Made by a program: the position numbers and the translations under genes. This document shows, one piece after another, positions 1 to 12,532 of a stretch of 64,000 nucleotides of DNA (position 1 is the first letter of the stretch; each line of letters begins with the position of its first letter). Source of the DNA: Chelydra serpentina. Taxonomy: Eukaryota > Chordata > Testudines > Chelydridae. Location of the stretch: contig JBAIAC010000021.1 in the NCBI GenBank assembly GCA_037349315.1, positions 930,001-994,000 of the forward strand, in the 5' to 3' direction. Below the pieces are notes generated by a model. That model had not been told where the DNA came from. It did no database searches and saw only the letters and a list, made by a program, of their open reading frames with translations.

Positions 1-7
1 TTGAAGA

Positions 8-74
8 TCGAACTAAGATACTTCGACTTCAGCTACGTTATTCACGTAGCTGAAGTTGCGTATCTTAGTTCGAA
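8..74. repeat. Perfect-loop inverted repeat (MITE hairpin end)
   Basis: Two arms of about 30 bases, the left starting CGAACTAAGATAC and the right ending GTATCTTAGTTCG, fold on a short loop near position 40. The following text resembles the ends of short non-autonomous DNA elements common in turtles. The element is cut by the window edge, so its class is not certain. Confidence 0.6.
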
Positions 75-282
75 TCGGGGGGTTAGTGTGGACCAGCCCT
101 TTGAAATGAAATCTCACCTCTTCTTCTTATCCTGTTAACCCTGTATTAGGGGGAGAATGCTTTCCGTACATCTGGGGATATTGCAGCTTCTTCGTGGGTT
201 CAGTCAACCCTAGGCTCCTCCCACACGGTGACCTCAGTTTATAGACCCTGACTCCAGTCCTTTTTGGAGGGGGCCTCCTCTA

Positions 283-1076
283 ATTTCTACTGGCCATTTG
301 CCAACCAAGTGCTCAGATTTCAGCTCTGTTTCTCTGCTGCTTCCATGGCTAAGCAGTAGATGGCGGTAGTGTACAACAACAAAAGTCTTCAATCCTTTTC
401 CTATCAGTCTTTTTTTGTTTGATTCATTTCAAAGATTGTATTTCATATTAGCCCGCCTCATTTATTGCATGCAGTGTAGTGTAGTTGTAGCCGTGTTGGT
501 CCCAGGATACTAGAGAAACAAGGTGGGTGAAGTGATATCTTTTACTGGACCAACTTAAAACTAAAACACATTTTTACTGAATTATTCTAAGCAGAAAAGT
601 TATTTTGGAAAAGAGTTACTGTTTAATACTGTTGATGCGGCATAAAAGAGCTTTGTCAATATCATTTTTCACAGCAGACTTAGGGCCCCACTGCCACCCT
701 TCCTTCTGCGCTGCTGCTGTGAATTCTGCGCTACCAAGTCTGCTGTAAAAAGTGATATTTGCATGTTTGTTAATTTCACTTTTCACAGCTTCCCTGCACT
801 GAAGGCAGCGCCGCCACCAGCAGCAGCACAGAAATAAGAGTGGCCACGGTTCTCTAGTATCCTGGGACCAACACGGCTACAACTACACTGCATGCAATAA
901 ATGAGGCGGGCTAATAGGAAATACAATCCTTAAAATGAATCAAACAAAAAGACTCTGATCGGAAAAGGATTGAAGGCGTTTGTTGTACACTACCGCCATC
1001 TACTGGATACCCATGGAAACAGCAGAGAAACGGAGATGAAATCTGAGCACTTGGTTGGCAAATGGCCAGCAGAAAT
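283..1076. repeat. Foldback element with ~230-bp inverted arms
   Basis: The left arm (about 283-518) returns as its reverse complement at about 849-1076, with a spacer of about 330 bases that itself contains smaller inverted copies of TTTCACAGCAGACTT. The arms include a dispersed repeat motif (GTAGTTGTAGCCGTGTTGGT). Arm divergence is moderate. There is no coding potential, and I cannot assign a transposon family. Confidence 0.75.
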
Positions 1077-1690
1077 AAAAAATAAAAGTTATCACCTCAC
1101 CCACCTTATGATGATGTTTATTGGAATTTCACCCTTTTAAAGCAATTTCTTTTAATAATTCAAGGTTGTACCATAGTGAGGTGGTTATATCTTTCAGTCT
1201 TCCATTTCATGCTATCCAGTGCCTATTACTCCTGGAGTGCAACCATCATATGCCAAGAAAACAAACAAAATCCATAATAGTCTTCTAAATTTGGTGGATA
1301 AATTCCATACATTCTTTGATTGTATATACGCATTTCATACTACTTAGCTCTCACAATAGCCCAAAAGACATTATCCACCTAGAGACAGAGTTTATGTGGT
1401 TCACAGAGCAGACAAGTGTGCAGCTTTCTAAATTTGGGGTGGAAGACATATTGATAGGACAAAACAGATCATCCGTGGTATATCTGATAAGCACAACGGA
1501 TGTATAGTTTCGCATTTGGGATGAAAACATGTGCTTTGGTTTCTTGGGGTAACAGACAGTTTGCCCTATTAGACCTTCAGTCTGCCAGTTTCCCTGCCCC
1601 TCACTTGATCCACTCCCAGTGTGCCATGGGAAAGCAGGGTATCACCCTACTTGGTGACTTTTTGGAGGTCTTTTTATCTATATTGGGAGT
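1077..1690. other. Unannotated intergenic stretch
   Basis: I see no gene, recognisable repeat or splice-bounded exon here. The short open frames look like chance. Confidence 0.5.
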
Positions 1691-1699
1691 GAGAAAGAG

Positions 1700-2092
1700 G
1701 TTTTATCCATATGACAATATGGATTTTAGTGGGCAGCAGGTTTAAAACTAATAAAAGGAAGTTCTTCTTCACACAGCGCACAGTCAACGTGTGGAATGCC
1801 TTGCCTGAGGAGGCTGTGAAAGCTAGGACTATAACAGGGTTTAAAAGAGAACTGGATAAATTCATGGAGATGAAGTCCATTAATGGCTATTAGCCAGGAT
1901 GGGTAAGGAATGGTGTCCTTAGCCTCTGTTTGTCAGAGGGGGGTGATGGATGGCAGGAGAGAGATCACTTTATCATTACCTGTTAGGTCCACTCACTCCG
2001 GGGCACCTGGCATTGGCCACTGTCGGTGGACAGGATACTGGGCTGGAAGGACCTCGGTCTAACCTAGTACGGCCATTCTTATGTTCTTATGA
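1700..2092 (+). mobile_element. CR1-type LINE, 3' end fragment
   Basis: The plus strand encodes the end of a CR1 reverse-transcriptase ORF (residues FKTNKRKFFFTQRTVNVWNA and then LPEEAV) with a stop after INGY. It is followed by a 3' UTR ending in the octamer-like TTCTTATG repeat typical of CR1 tails. Only the last ~60 codons and the UTR remain, as expected of 5' truncation. Confidence 0.85.
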
Positions 2093-2215
2093 CAACTATG
2101 GTTGAGATTTTTGCTTAGGCAATTAACCATAATCTCATCCAGCCATTTTAGGTTCTATTTTTGGGAAGAAGTGGAACTCCAGACCTTGGCTGATCTGTGG
2201 ACAAGTGTCTTAGAC

Positions 2216-2768
2216 CAAGAGTTCTCAAACTGGGAGTTGTGAGGTTGTTACATGGGGGTCACGAGTCAGGGGCTGTGCCAACCTCTTCCCAGTGGGGGGG
2301 CTGAGGTGGGCTAGACCGATGGTGCACCAACTGGGAGGTGCGCCTGCGATTCTCTGGTGAGGGGCGCAAAGAAACATTGTCAATATCACTTTTCACAGCA
2401 GACTTAGCACTGTATTGCACTGCACTGCTGGTGGCGGTGGGGCTGCCTTCAGAGCACAGAGGCTGTGAAAAGTGAAATTAACAAACGTACAAATCTCACT
2501 TTTCATAGCAGACGTCACAGCAGCGCCCTCCCAGTGTTAGCCAGTAACTATTTTACAAAATAAATGTTCTGCATAAAACAATAACGCGATAAAAATGTGT
2601 TTTAATTGTAAAGCGGTGAGAAAGGGCCAATTCATTTTAAACAGGGTTATACATTTAACATTTAAAATAGTGTTAATTTTAAAAAGGTGGTTTTACTTTA
2701 TAACAGGGGTCACACTCAGGCTTGCTGTGTGAAAGGATTCGCCAATACAATACGTTTGAGAACCACTC
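2216..2768. mobile_element. hAT-type non-autonomous DNA element
   Basis: The ends are imperfect inverted repeats (CAAGAGTTCTCAAAC and the complement of GTTTGAGAACCACTC). An exact 8-base duplication, TCTTAGAC, flanks the element at 2208-2215 and 2769-2776. An 8-base target duplication and ends of this kind are typical of hAT elements. No transposase is present. Confidence 0.88.
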
Positions 2769-2776
2769 TCTTAGAC

Positions 2777-3345
2777 AACATGTCTCACATGATATGAACC
2801 ATTTTCTTATTGTCCAGGTGGATCTTATTTGGGGATGAACAGAGGTAGATAGCTTTGCTAATTTTTGAGGACCAGGAGGAATAGGTACTAATTATTCAAG
2901 GCATATTTGTTCTCTATAAACAGCTGAGAATTTTCAGGTTACCTTTAAACTTCCCTCCATAAGGACTAATCTACCTAGGGAATTTTACCAGTGCAAATAT
3001 ACCTGGATAATTATACCATCATAAGTCCCTGTGTCGACACAACCAGGCTTGCTCTGCTTTTGGTTCCTGCTACCAGAGCCCTGGCAATCACTTCTCCCCA
3101 ACACCTAATCATCTTACCTTGAAATTTCCACTAACCATCTCACCCCAGTGAAAGATCTCTTCCTTCCTTCCTTCCTTCCCCAGCTCCTTCCCCCTCCTAA
3201 ATCTCACACCTGTCACCATAAATAAGCCGCTACTATCCACCCATGAACTTTGAACCTTCTAATTTTTAATATATATGGAGTGGAGAACCGCCCTGCTCCA
3301 AGAAAAGGAAGTACCACGCCAATGTTTTCTATCTTGTGTGGCGTC
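2777..3345. other. Duplicated 3' flank of the zinc-finger pseudogene
   Basis: There is no gene. The stretch about 3080-3345 matches the 3' flank of the intact zinc-finger gene (about 8630-8712 joined to 11414-11528), including the shared text GATAAGCCGCTACTA or a near copy of it. The duplicated unit therefore extended beyond the coding exons. Confidence 0.7.
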
Positions 3346-3349
3346 CCTA

Positions 3350-5295
<1,946 letters not shown>

Positions 5296-5824
5296 CTGGA
5301 ACAACAAAGACCCCAGCTCAGCACCTGCAACCCCCGCCAGACCCACTCACTCCCCATCAGCCAATGAACCATCCGATGGGAGCTCCTGCCATGTGGTCCT
5401 AGAAGAGAACGCCATTCCCCACCTCCATGAGCCAGCAGGTCCCGCTGCCCTGGGGCCGGATGGGAGCTGGTGACGCTGGTGGGAACGTGCTCAGGACCTG
5501 GTCTGTTTGGTAACCTGGGCACATGCAAACACAATGTGTTTCAATACAGCCAGATATAAGGTCATCCCACTGGGAACAAAGAATACAGGCCTTACCGACC
5601 CCACGAGGAACTGTCTCATGGAAAGCACCTGCTTCTGACAGGGATTCTGATGTCATTGTCGACAGACCACTGGACACAAGCTCCCGGTGAGATGCTGTGG
5701 GGGGAAAAGGGCCAACGCCATCCGTGGCTGTTTAAACAGGAGCAGCGAGGAGGGAGGTGATTTGACCTCTGTGTGTGGCTTTGGGGAGACTGATATTAGA
5801 ACACAACGTCCAACTCCGGTGTCC
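5296..5824. other. Intron or upstream sequence of the zinc-finger pseudogene
   Basis: GC-rich sequence 5' of the KRAB-A-like exon. I recognise no upstream exon with a start codon and an in-phase donor. Confidence 0.4.
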
Positions 5825-6350
5825 CCGTTTTAAAAAGGATGTTGACAAACTGGAGAGGGTGCTGAGAAGAGCCACAAAAATGATTATGGGCTAAAAATGC
5901 TGCCTTACAGGGAGGAACTTGGCTCACTCTGTTTAGTTTATCAGATAGGTAGAGGGGTGACTTGATTTTGGTGTATAAGTATCTTCACAGGGAGGAAATT
6001 CATCAAAATTTAGGTTCTACTCTCATACACACACACACACACACACACATACACACAATGCATTATTAGCCTGTGGAACTCATTTCCACTAGATAGCACT
6101 GAGGCCTGGAGCGAAGTGGAAAATCAGATAGCAACATGGATAATGAGAACCTCCCTAGGTACATTATTAGCTCAAGTAAAAAATGTTTTTGGGAGGATTC
6201 TGCTTCTGGGCACAACCCAACAACTAGCTGACAGGATTAGGAAGACACTTGGACTCGGGGCAAATTGCGCCACCTTTGTCCACTACTGGGTTTCTTTCAT
6301 GTACCTATGAAGGGCCTAAATATTGGCCACTGGCCGCCAGTGTGGCTTGT
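5825..6350 (+). mobile_element. CR1/L3-like LINE fragment
   Basis: The plus strand reads as a degraded reverse-transcriptase C-terminus (LEKV-type text at its start, then YLHREEIHQNLGS-like text), with stops and a CA repeat inserted. It is old and 5' truncated. Confidence 0.6.
6025..6056. repeat. (CA)n microsatellite
   Basis: About 15 CA units, with two imperfections. Confidence 0.9.
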
Positions 6351-6437
6351 TCCTATGGGGACTGACCAGCGTCATGGCAGATGGTGAAAGAAGAGAGAGC
6401 TGATTTTGGCGAGGGGCGAAGGGAAAGAGACTCATCT

Positions 6438-6672
6438 CTCAGGCTTGGTCTCCATCAAAAACGGACATCGACCTGGCCATAGCGCTCGAGGCTGTGAAAA
6501 ATGTCTTGAATTCTGTGCAGAATTCTTCTGCCAACCTAGCTACCGCCGCTCGAGGGGGTGGATTTGCTACAGGGACGGAAAGCCCCCTTCCATCGCCGCC
6601 ATGTCTGCACTACACCAGAAGAGCTGCAGCGCTGCCCGTGTGCTGCGGCTGCACGTGTAGTGTAGACATACC
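6438..6672. mobile_element. MITE-like element
   Basis: It ends in TGTAGTGTAGACATACCCCC. The left end has the matching but diverged GGCTTGGTCTCC. It resembles the short elements with 'gtagacat' ends seen elsewhere in the window (49788, 62752). The boundaries are approximate. Confidence 0.5.
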
Positions 6673-6834
6673 CCCAGTCTCTTCCCAGCGGATGGCAGTG
6701 AGCAGGCAGCTGAGGAAAATGGATCCCCTTGGAGATTCTTCAGAAACAAGGGATTCACCCCACCACCTTCCAGGCTCAAAGCAGTGTGTTCCCTAGAGAG
6801 GAGCCATGAAGGGGGCTTTTGTTGTGAGCTGCTA

Positions 6835-6890
6835 GTGAAGGCAGGGGACTGGACTTGATGACCTTTCAAGGTCCTTCCAGTTCTATGAGA
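6835..6890 (+). mobile_element. CR1/SINE 3' tail remnant
   Basis: The text GACTGGACTTGATGACCTTT and the following GGTCCTTCCAGTTCTATGA match the tail shared by CR1 and CR1-mobilised SINEs. The same tail ends the SINE at 25935-26118. Confidence 0.7.
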
Positions 6891-6899
6891 TAGGCATAT

Positions 6900-7486
6900 C
6901 TCCATATTACATTTTTTTTTTTTTAAAGGAGTAAATGGTGAAATATCCCGGGCTGTCATTCCACACTGGCCAAGCAGCAGCTCCCTCCAACACGGACGTT
7001 CTTTATTTCAGACACTCACAGTGGACTGTGGGACGCAGAGCTAGGGGAGGAAGCAGGACCTGAATCACCAGTTACACTGGTAGTTACAGGAACCGACCAC
7101 ACAGGAAAACCACTGTGTGCCCAACCTCTTACAGGAACCCTGCGCTAGACTGAGCGGCTTGGCACTGAAGCCACAGGCTAAGATGGGATGGTTGGTAACC
7201 CATTGTTCACCATATGCTTTGTGACACTGAGCTGCATTTTTATCCCCTAGCGCTACTCGCCAGTTAGGAGCATGGTAGCAAGCTGCTGTCTGGATGGGGC
7301 ACGACTGATTTACTCCTACTCGGCTGTCACCTTTAAACTTCCCCCAGTGAGGGTTGGTCAGCACAGGGTATTTTACAGGTGTCAGTAGACAAGTCTAATT
7401 ATAACTCTGTAACTTCCTGGGTGGACACACTTAGTGTGGAATAAGAGTGTTCACTGGGGAAGTTATAACAGAGTGGCATAATTATA
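6900..7486. other. Non-coding stretch, no clear feature
   Basis: No exon was found. The last 150 bases look like the left half of another old repeat (CTAATTATAACTCTGTAA) that was split by the element at 7487. Confidence 0.4.
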
Positions 7487-8457
7487 CACCGGACCCTCGC
7501 TATAACACGCCTCTATATAATGCGAATTCGGTTATAAAGTGGTCACGGCCATGAATCCCAAATTTAATTGCTGCCCGGGGCAGGCGCCATTGCCTGAGGA
7601 AAAGAAGCCACCGCCAGACCGCCTCCCCAAGAGAAAAGCAGTAACAGTGTTTCACTCAATGACCCTGGAGGTTTGGTTTGTGAGCCGGGGGCACCCGTGA
7701 AATGCCAGCCCCTTGTGTGCACTGGGGAAGTTAATCTGAAAACCCCAAACCTGCGATCTTTCCTGGGGGGTTTCCCTGCCTGCTGCTCCGAAGAGCTGCT
7801 CCGTGCGAGCTCTTTCCCATTCGGAGACCATCCCCGCATGGCCACCCCTGAAATCCCGAATGCGGCTCAGGCTTGCCGGGAAAGGCACCGCTCTGAGTGA
7901 GACACTCAGCTCCTTGTGTGCCCTGGGGCAGAGCCGTAACTAGGAATTTCTGCGCCCGAAGCACGGGGCGCAGAAATTCCTAGTCCTCCCCTCCGCCGAA
8001 TTGCCGCCGAAGCCGCGGGACTGGCGGACCTTCCGCAGGCAAGCGGAAGCGGCTTCGGCGGCAGTTCGGGGGAGGGTATTTTTAGCAGCCGCCAAAGCCA
8101 CTTCCGCTTACCTGCGGGAGGTCTGCCAGTCAGTCTGCAGAGGGCCCCCTCCACCGAATTGCCGCCGAAGCCGCGGGACCAGCGGACCTCCCGCAGGCAA
8201 GCGGAAGCGGTTTCGGTGGAGGGTATTATTAGCAGCACTTTCACGCTGCCGCCGAAGCCTCCGCTTACCTGCGGGAGGTCCGCCGGTCCCGCGGCTTCGG
8301 CGGAGGGGGCCCTCTGCAGACAGACCCGCGGACCTCCCGCAGGTAAGCTGGGGCGGCTTCGGCGGCGGGGAAATGTAATTTCATTTTAACGCGGTCCCCG
8401 CTATAACGCGGTACTTGGCATGGAACCCAAGTCCCGCGTTATAGCGAGGGTCCGGTG
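7487..8457. mobile_element. Pogo/Tigger-like MITE with ~20-bp TIRs and TA duplication
   Basis: The ends are exact inverted repeats, CACCGGACCCTCGCTATAAC and its complement, and each is flanked by TA, as for Tc1/mariner-pogo elements. The interior is CpG-rich and made of repeated inverted copies of a GCCGCCGAAGCCGCGGGAC module. No transposase ORF survives. CpG richness here should not be read as a promoter. Confidence 0.85.
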
Positions 8458-8712
8458 TACTAGTAAACCTCCCAGGGTAGACATGCCCCAAGACGTGTTT
8501 AAAAGATACGCACACACGCACACAGAAACACACACGTATTCCCACTCCTGCATCATCCCATTTGTTAAATGGTCCTTACCTCCACTTCTAGTCTCTCTTC
8601 TGCTCTAGTTTTCTACCACTAGTGCCCTTGTGATCACTTCCCTCCAACATCCAATCATCTAACCTTGAAATTACCACTAACTCCGCTCCCTCCCCCCAGC
8701 AAAAGATCTCTT

Positions 8713-11052
8713 AGACTCATAGACTCATAGACTTTAAGGTCAGAAGGGACCATTATGATCATCTAGTCTGACCTCCTGCACAATGCAGGCCACATAATCT
8801 CACCCACCCACTCCTGGAATAATCCTCTCACCTATGTCTCAGCTATTGAAGTCCTCAAATCATGGTTTAAAGACTTCAAGATGCAGAGAATCCTCCGGTA
8901 AGTGACCCATGCCCCATGCTGCAGAGGAAGGCAAAAAACCTCCAGGGCCTCTGCCAATCTACCCTGGAGCAAACTTCCTTCCCGACCCCAAATATGACGA
9001 TCAGCTGAACCCCGAGCATGTGGGCAAGACTCACCAGCCAGACACCGAGGAAAAAGTTCTCTGTAGTAACTTCTAACGTCCCATCATTGACCATTGGTCC
9101 TATTTACCACTGATGGCAATTAATTGACCTTTGACTAAGATCATGTTATCCCATCAAACCATCGCCTCCATAAACTTATCTAGCTTAATCTTGAAGCCAG
9201 ATAGGTCTTTTGCCCCCACTGCTTCCCTTGGAAGGCTGTTCCAGAACTTCACTCCTCTGATGTTTAGAAACCTTCGTCTAATTTCAAGTCTAAACTTCCT
9301 GATGGCCAGTTTATATCCATTTGTTCTTGTGTCCACATTGGTACTGAGCTGAAATAATTCCTCCCCCTCCCTGGTATTTATCCCTCTGATATATTTAAAG
9401 AGAGCAATCATATCTCCCCTCAGCCTTCTTTTGGTTAAGGTAAACAAACCGAGCTCCTTGAGTCTCCTTTCATACGACAGGTTTTCCATTCCTCGGATCA
9501 TCCTAGTGGCCTTTCTTTGTACCTGTTCCAGTTTGAATTCATCCTTCTTAAACATGGGAGACCAGAACTGCACACAGTATTCCAAATGAGGTCTCACCAA
9601 TGCCTTGTATAACGGTACTAACACCTCCTTATCTCTACTAGAAATACCTCGTCTAATGCATCCCAAGACCGCATTAGCTTTTTTCACGGCCACATCACAT
9701 TGGCGACTCATAGTCATCCTATGATCAACCAGGACTCCGAGGTCCTTCTCCTCTGCCGTTACTTCCAACTGATGCGTCCCCAGCTTATAACTAAAATTCT
9801 TGTTATTAATCCCTAAATGCATAACCTTACACTTCTCACTATTAAATTTCATCCTATTACTATTACTCCAGTTTACAAGGTCATCCAGATCTTCCTGTAG
9901 GATATCCCGATCCTTTTCTGAATTGGCAATACCTCCCAACTTTGTGTCATCTGCAAACTTTATTAGCACACTCCCACTTTTGGTTCCGAGGTCAGTAATA
10001 AAAAGATTAAATAAAATTGGTCCCAAAACTTAACCTTGAGGAACTCCACTAGTAACCTCCCTCCAACCTGACAGTTCACCTTTCAGTATGACCCGCTGTA
10101 GTCTCCCCATTAACCAGTTCCTTATCCACCTCTCAATTTTCATATTGATCCCCATCTTTTCCAATTTAACCAATAATTCCTCATGTGGTACTGTATCAAA
10201 TGCCTTACTGAAATCGAGGTAGATTAGATCCACTGCATTTCCTTTATCTAAAAAATCTGTTACTTTCTCAAAGAAGGAGATCAAGTTGGTTTGGCACGAT
10301 CTACCTTTTGTAAAACCATGTTGTAATTTGTCCCAATTGCCATTGACCTCAAGGTCCTTAACTACTTTCTCCTTCAAAAAATTTTCCAAGACCTTGCATA
10401 CTACAGATGTCAAACTAACAGGCCTGTAGTTACCTGGGTCACTTTTTTTCCCTTTCTTAAAAATAGGAACTATAATAGCTATTCTCCAGTCAAATGGTAC
10501 AACCCCTGAGTTTAGAGATTCATTAAAAAAAATTGCTAATGGGCTTGCAATTTCATGTGCCAGTTCCTTTAATATTCTTGGATGAAGATTATCTGGGCCG
10601 CCTGATTTACTCTCATTAAGCTGTTCAAGTTTGGCTTCTACCTCGGATATGGAAATATCTACCCCCACATCCTTATTCCCATTTGTCATGCTGCCACTAT
10701 TCCTAAGCTCCTCATTAGCCTCATTAAAGACTGAGGCAAAGTATTTTGTTTAGATATTGGGCCATGCCTAGATTATCCTTAACCTCCACTCCATCCTCAG
10801 TGTTTAGCGGTCGCACTTCTTCTTTCTTTGTTTTCTTCCTATTTATATGGCTATAAAACCTTTTACTATTGGTTTTAATTCCCTTTGCAAGGTCCAATTC
10901 TACATGCCTTTTAGCCTGTCTCACTTTATCCCTACATGCTCTGACCTCAATAAGGTAGGTTTCTTTGCTGATCCCTCCCATCTTCCACTCCTTGTATGCT
11001 TTCTGTTTTTTCTTAATCACCTCTCTGAGATGCTTGCTCATCCAGCTTGGTC
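8713..11052 (-). mobile_element. CR1 LINE, 5'-truncated, ORF2 nearly intact
   Basis: The minus strand encodes the C-terminal ~600 residues of a CR1 ORF2. It includes the RT blocks NYRPVSLTS, LDFSKAFDTVPH, the VTSGVPQG turn and the catalytic FADDTKLGG, then the thumb and C-terminus (WNSLPREAV). Lesions are few: one frameshift near 10745, and a TAA at about 10027 that breaks PQG-SVLGP (TCA to TAA). The endonuclease half is missing through 5' truncation. The 3' end is the ATAGACTC repeat at 8713. A short direct repeat (TCTCTT) flanks the element. It sits in the 3' flank of the intact zinc-finger gene and is absent from the equivalent place beside the pseudogene, so it inserted after the duplication. 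Confidence 0.92.
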
Positions 11053-11071
11053 TCTCTTCCTTCCTCCCAAA

Positions 11072-11413
11072 CATAGGCGCCGACCCCGTGGGTGCTCCAG
11101 CCCTGGAGCACCCACGGGAAAAGTTAGCGGGTGCTTAGCACCCACCAGCAACCAAGCTCCCCTCTTTTTCCCCTCAGCGCATCCCACCCACCGGCAGCCC
11201 GCCGATCAACTCCTCCCTCTCCCACCCGGACTCCACGGTCAGCTGTTCCGTGGCACGCAGGAGGCACTGGGAGGGAGGGGGAGGAGAGGGGACAGCGCAC
11301 ACTCAGGGGAGGGAGAACTGGGCGGGAAGAGGTGGAAGGGTGGAGTGAGGACATGGCCTGGGGCTGAGCGGGGGTTAAGCACCCCCAGGGAAAATTGGAA
11401 GCTGGCGCCTGTG
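11072..11413. mobile_element. hAT-type non-autonomous element
   Basis: The ends are CATAGGCGCC and the complement CACAGGCGCC. The flanks are an exact 8-base duplication CTCCCAAA (11064-11071 and 11414-11421). An internal short palindrome, GGGTGCTCCAGCCCTGGAGC, lies near the left end. Related copies are at 15798-16185 and 16668-17091. Confidence 0.88.
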
Positions 11414-11528
11414 CTCCCAAATCTCACACTTGTCACCATCGATAAGCCGCTACTACCCACCCATGCTCTTTAAATCACTCCAAGCAAAGGAAGTACCACA
11501 CCAATGTTTTCTACCGTGTGTGGAGTCC

Positions 11529-12532
11529 CTATCGCAATGCTAGATCTACTGAATCTGAAGTTACATTTGCTGCATCACGTTTCTCTCCCCCGTGGCGTTT
11601 CACCGAGTGTTGAACCAGGTTCGATTTCTGAGTGAAGCTTTTCCCACATGCGGTACATGTGTAGGGTCTCTCCCCAGCGTGGATCCTTAGGTGTCTAATC
11701 AGGTTTGATTTCTGCCCAAAGCCTTGCCCGCATTCAGTGCACTTGTGAGGTTTTTCCCCCGTGTGGGTCTTCTGGTGCTTGACAAGCCCCGATCTCCTGT
11801 TGAAGCTCTTGCCACAGCGGGGACATTTGTAGGGTCTCTCGTTCACGTGGGTCCTCTGATGCGTTAGGAGGCTGAACCGCTGGGTGAACCCTACCCCGCA
11901 CTGGGGGCATCTGTAGGGGCGCTCCCCCGTGTGGGTCGTCTGGTGCTTCCTCAGGTCTGAGCTCCAAGCAAACTGCTTCCCACAATGGAGGCATTTATAG
12001 GGTTTCTGTCCCGTGTGGCGTTTCACCACGTGTCGAACAAGGTACGATTTGAGAGCGAAGCTTTGCCCACAGGCGGGACATGTGTGAGGCCTCTCTTCCT
12101 GGTGCGTTATCTGATGCTGGGACAGGCTGTACTTCTGGCTAAAGCTTTTCCCACACTGGGCACATGGGTAGGGCCTCTCCCCGGTGTGGATCCTCAGGTG
12201 CCGGGTCAGGGTGGATTTCTGCCCAAAGCTCTGCCCGCATTCCCCGCACTGATGAGGTTTTTCCCCCGTGTGGGATCGCTGGTGATGGAGGAGCGCCGAG
12301 TTCCACCTGAAGCTCTTCCCGCAGTCAGGGCATTTACAGGGTTTCTGTCCCGTGTGGGTTCCCTGAGGCTGGGGATCGTCACACCCAGCAGGTCTCTCCT
12401 CCCCTGGAGGGTCTCGCTGCAGCCATGCTGCCCCACAGGCATCTCCCTGCTCGGGGCTCCGGGACATCCCAGGTGGCTCTGCTCCCACAGGTCCTTCCCA
12501 CTGGCGATTCCCCTCATCTGTCCTAGCACCTG
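11529..12532 (-). CDS. ZKSCAN-like exon: nine C2H2 zinc fingers
   Basis: The terminal exon starts after acceptor GTCTCTCCCAG. An acidic/proline spacer precedes nine fingers: [72 protein letters not shown] and TCTACGKSF. All cysteine and histidine ligands are present. Fingers 4 and 9 have an H-x4-H spacing (HVVKRH, HSVKRH). A short tail follows before the stop. Confidence 0.96.

Noticed and set aside
7487..8457. CpG island or promoter
   Set aside because: The CpG content lies wholly inside a TIR-bounded, TA-flanked DNA element made of repeated modules.
11124..11473. Open frames up to 208 codons near the CR1
   Set aside because: They cross a hAT-type element with exact 8-base target duplication; no domain seen.
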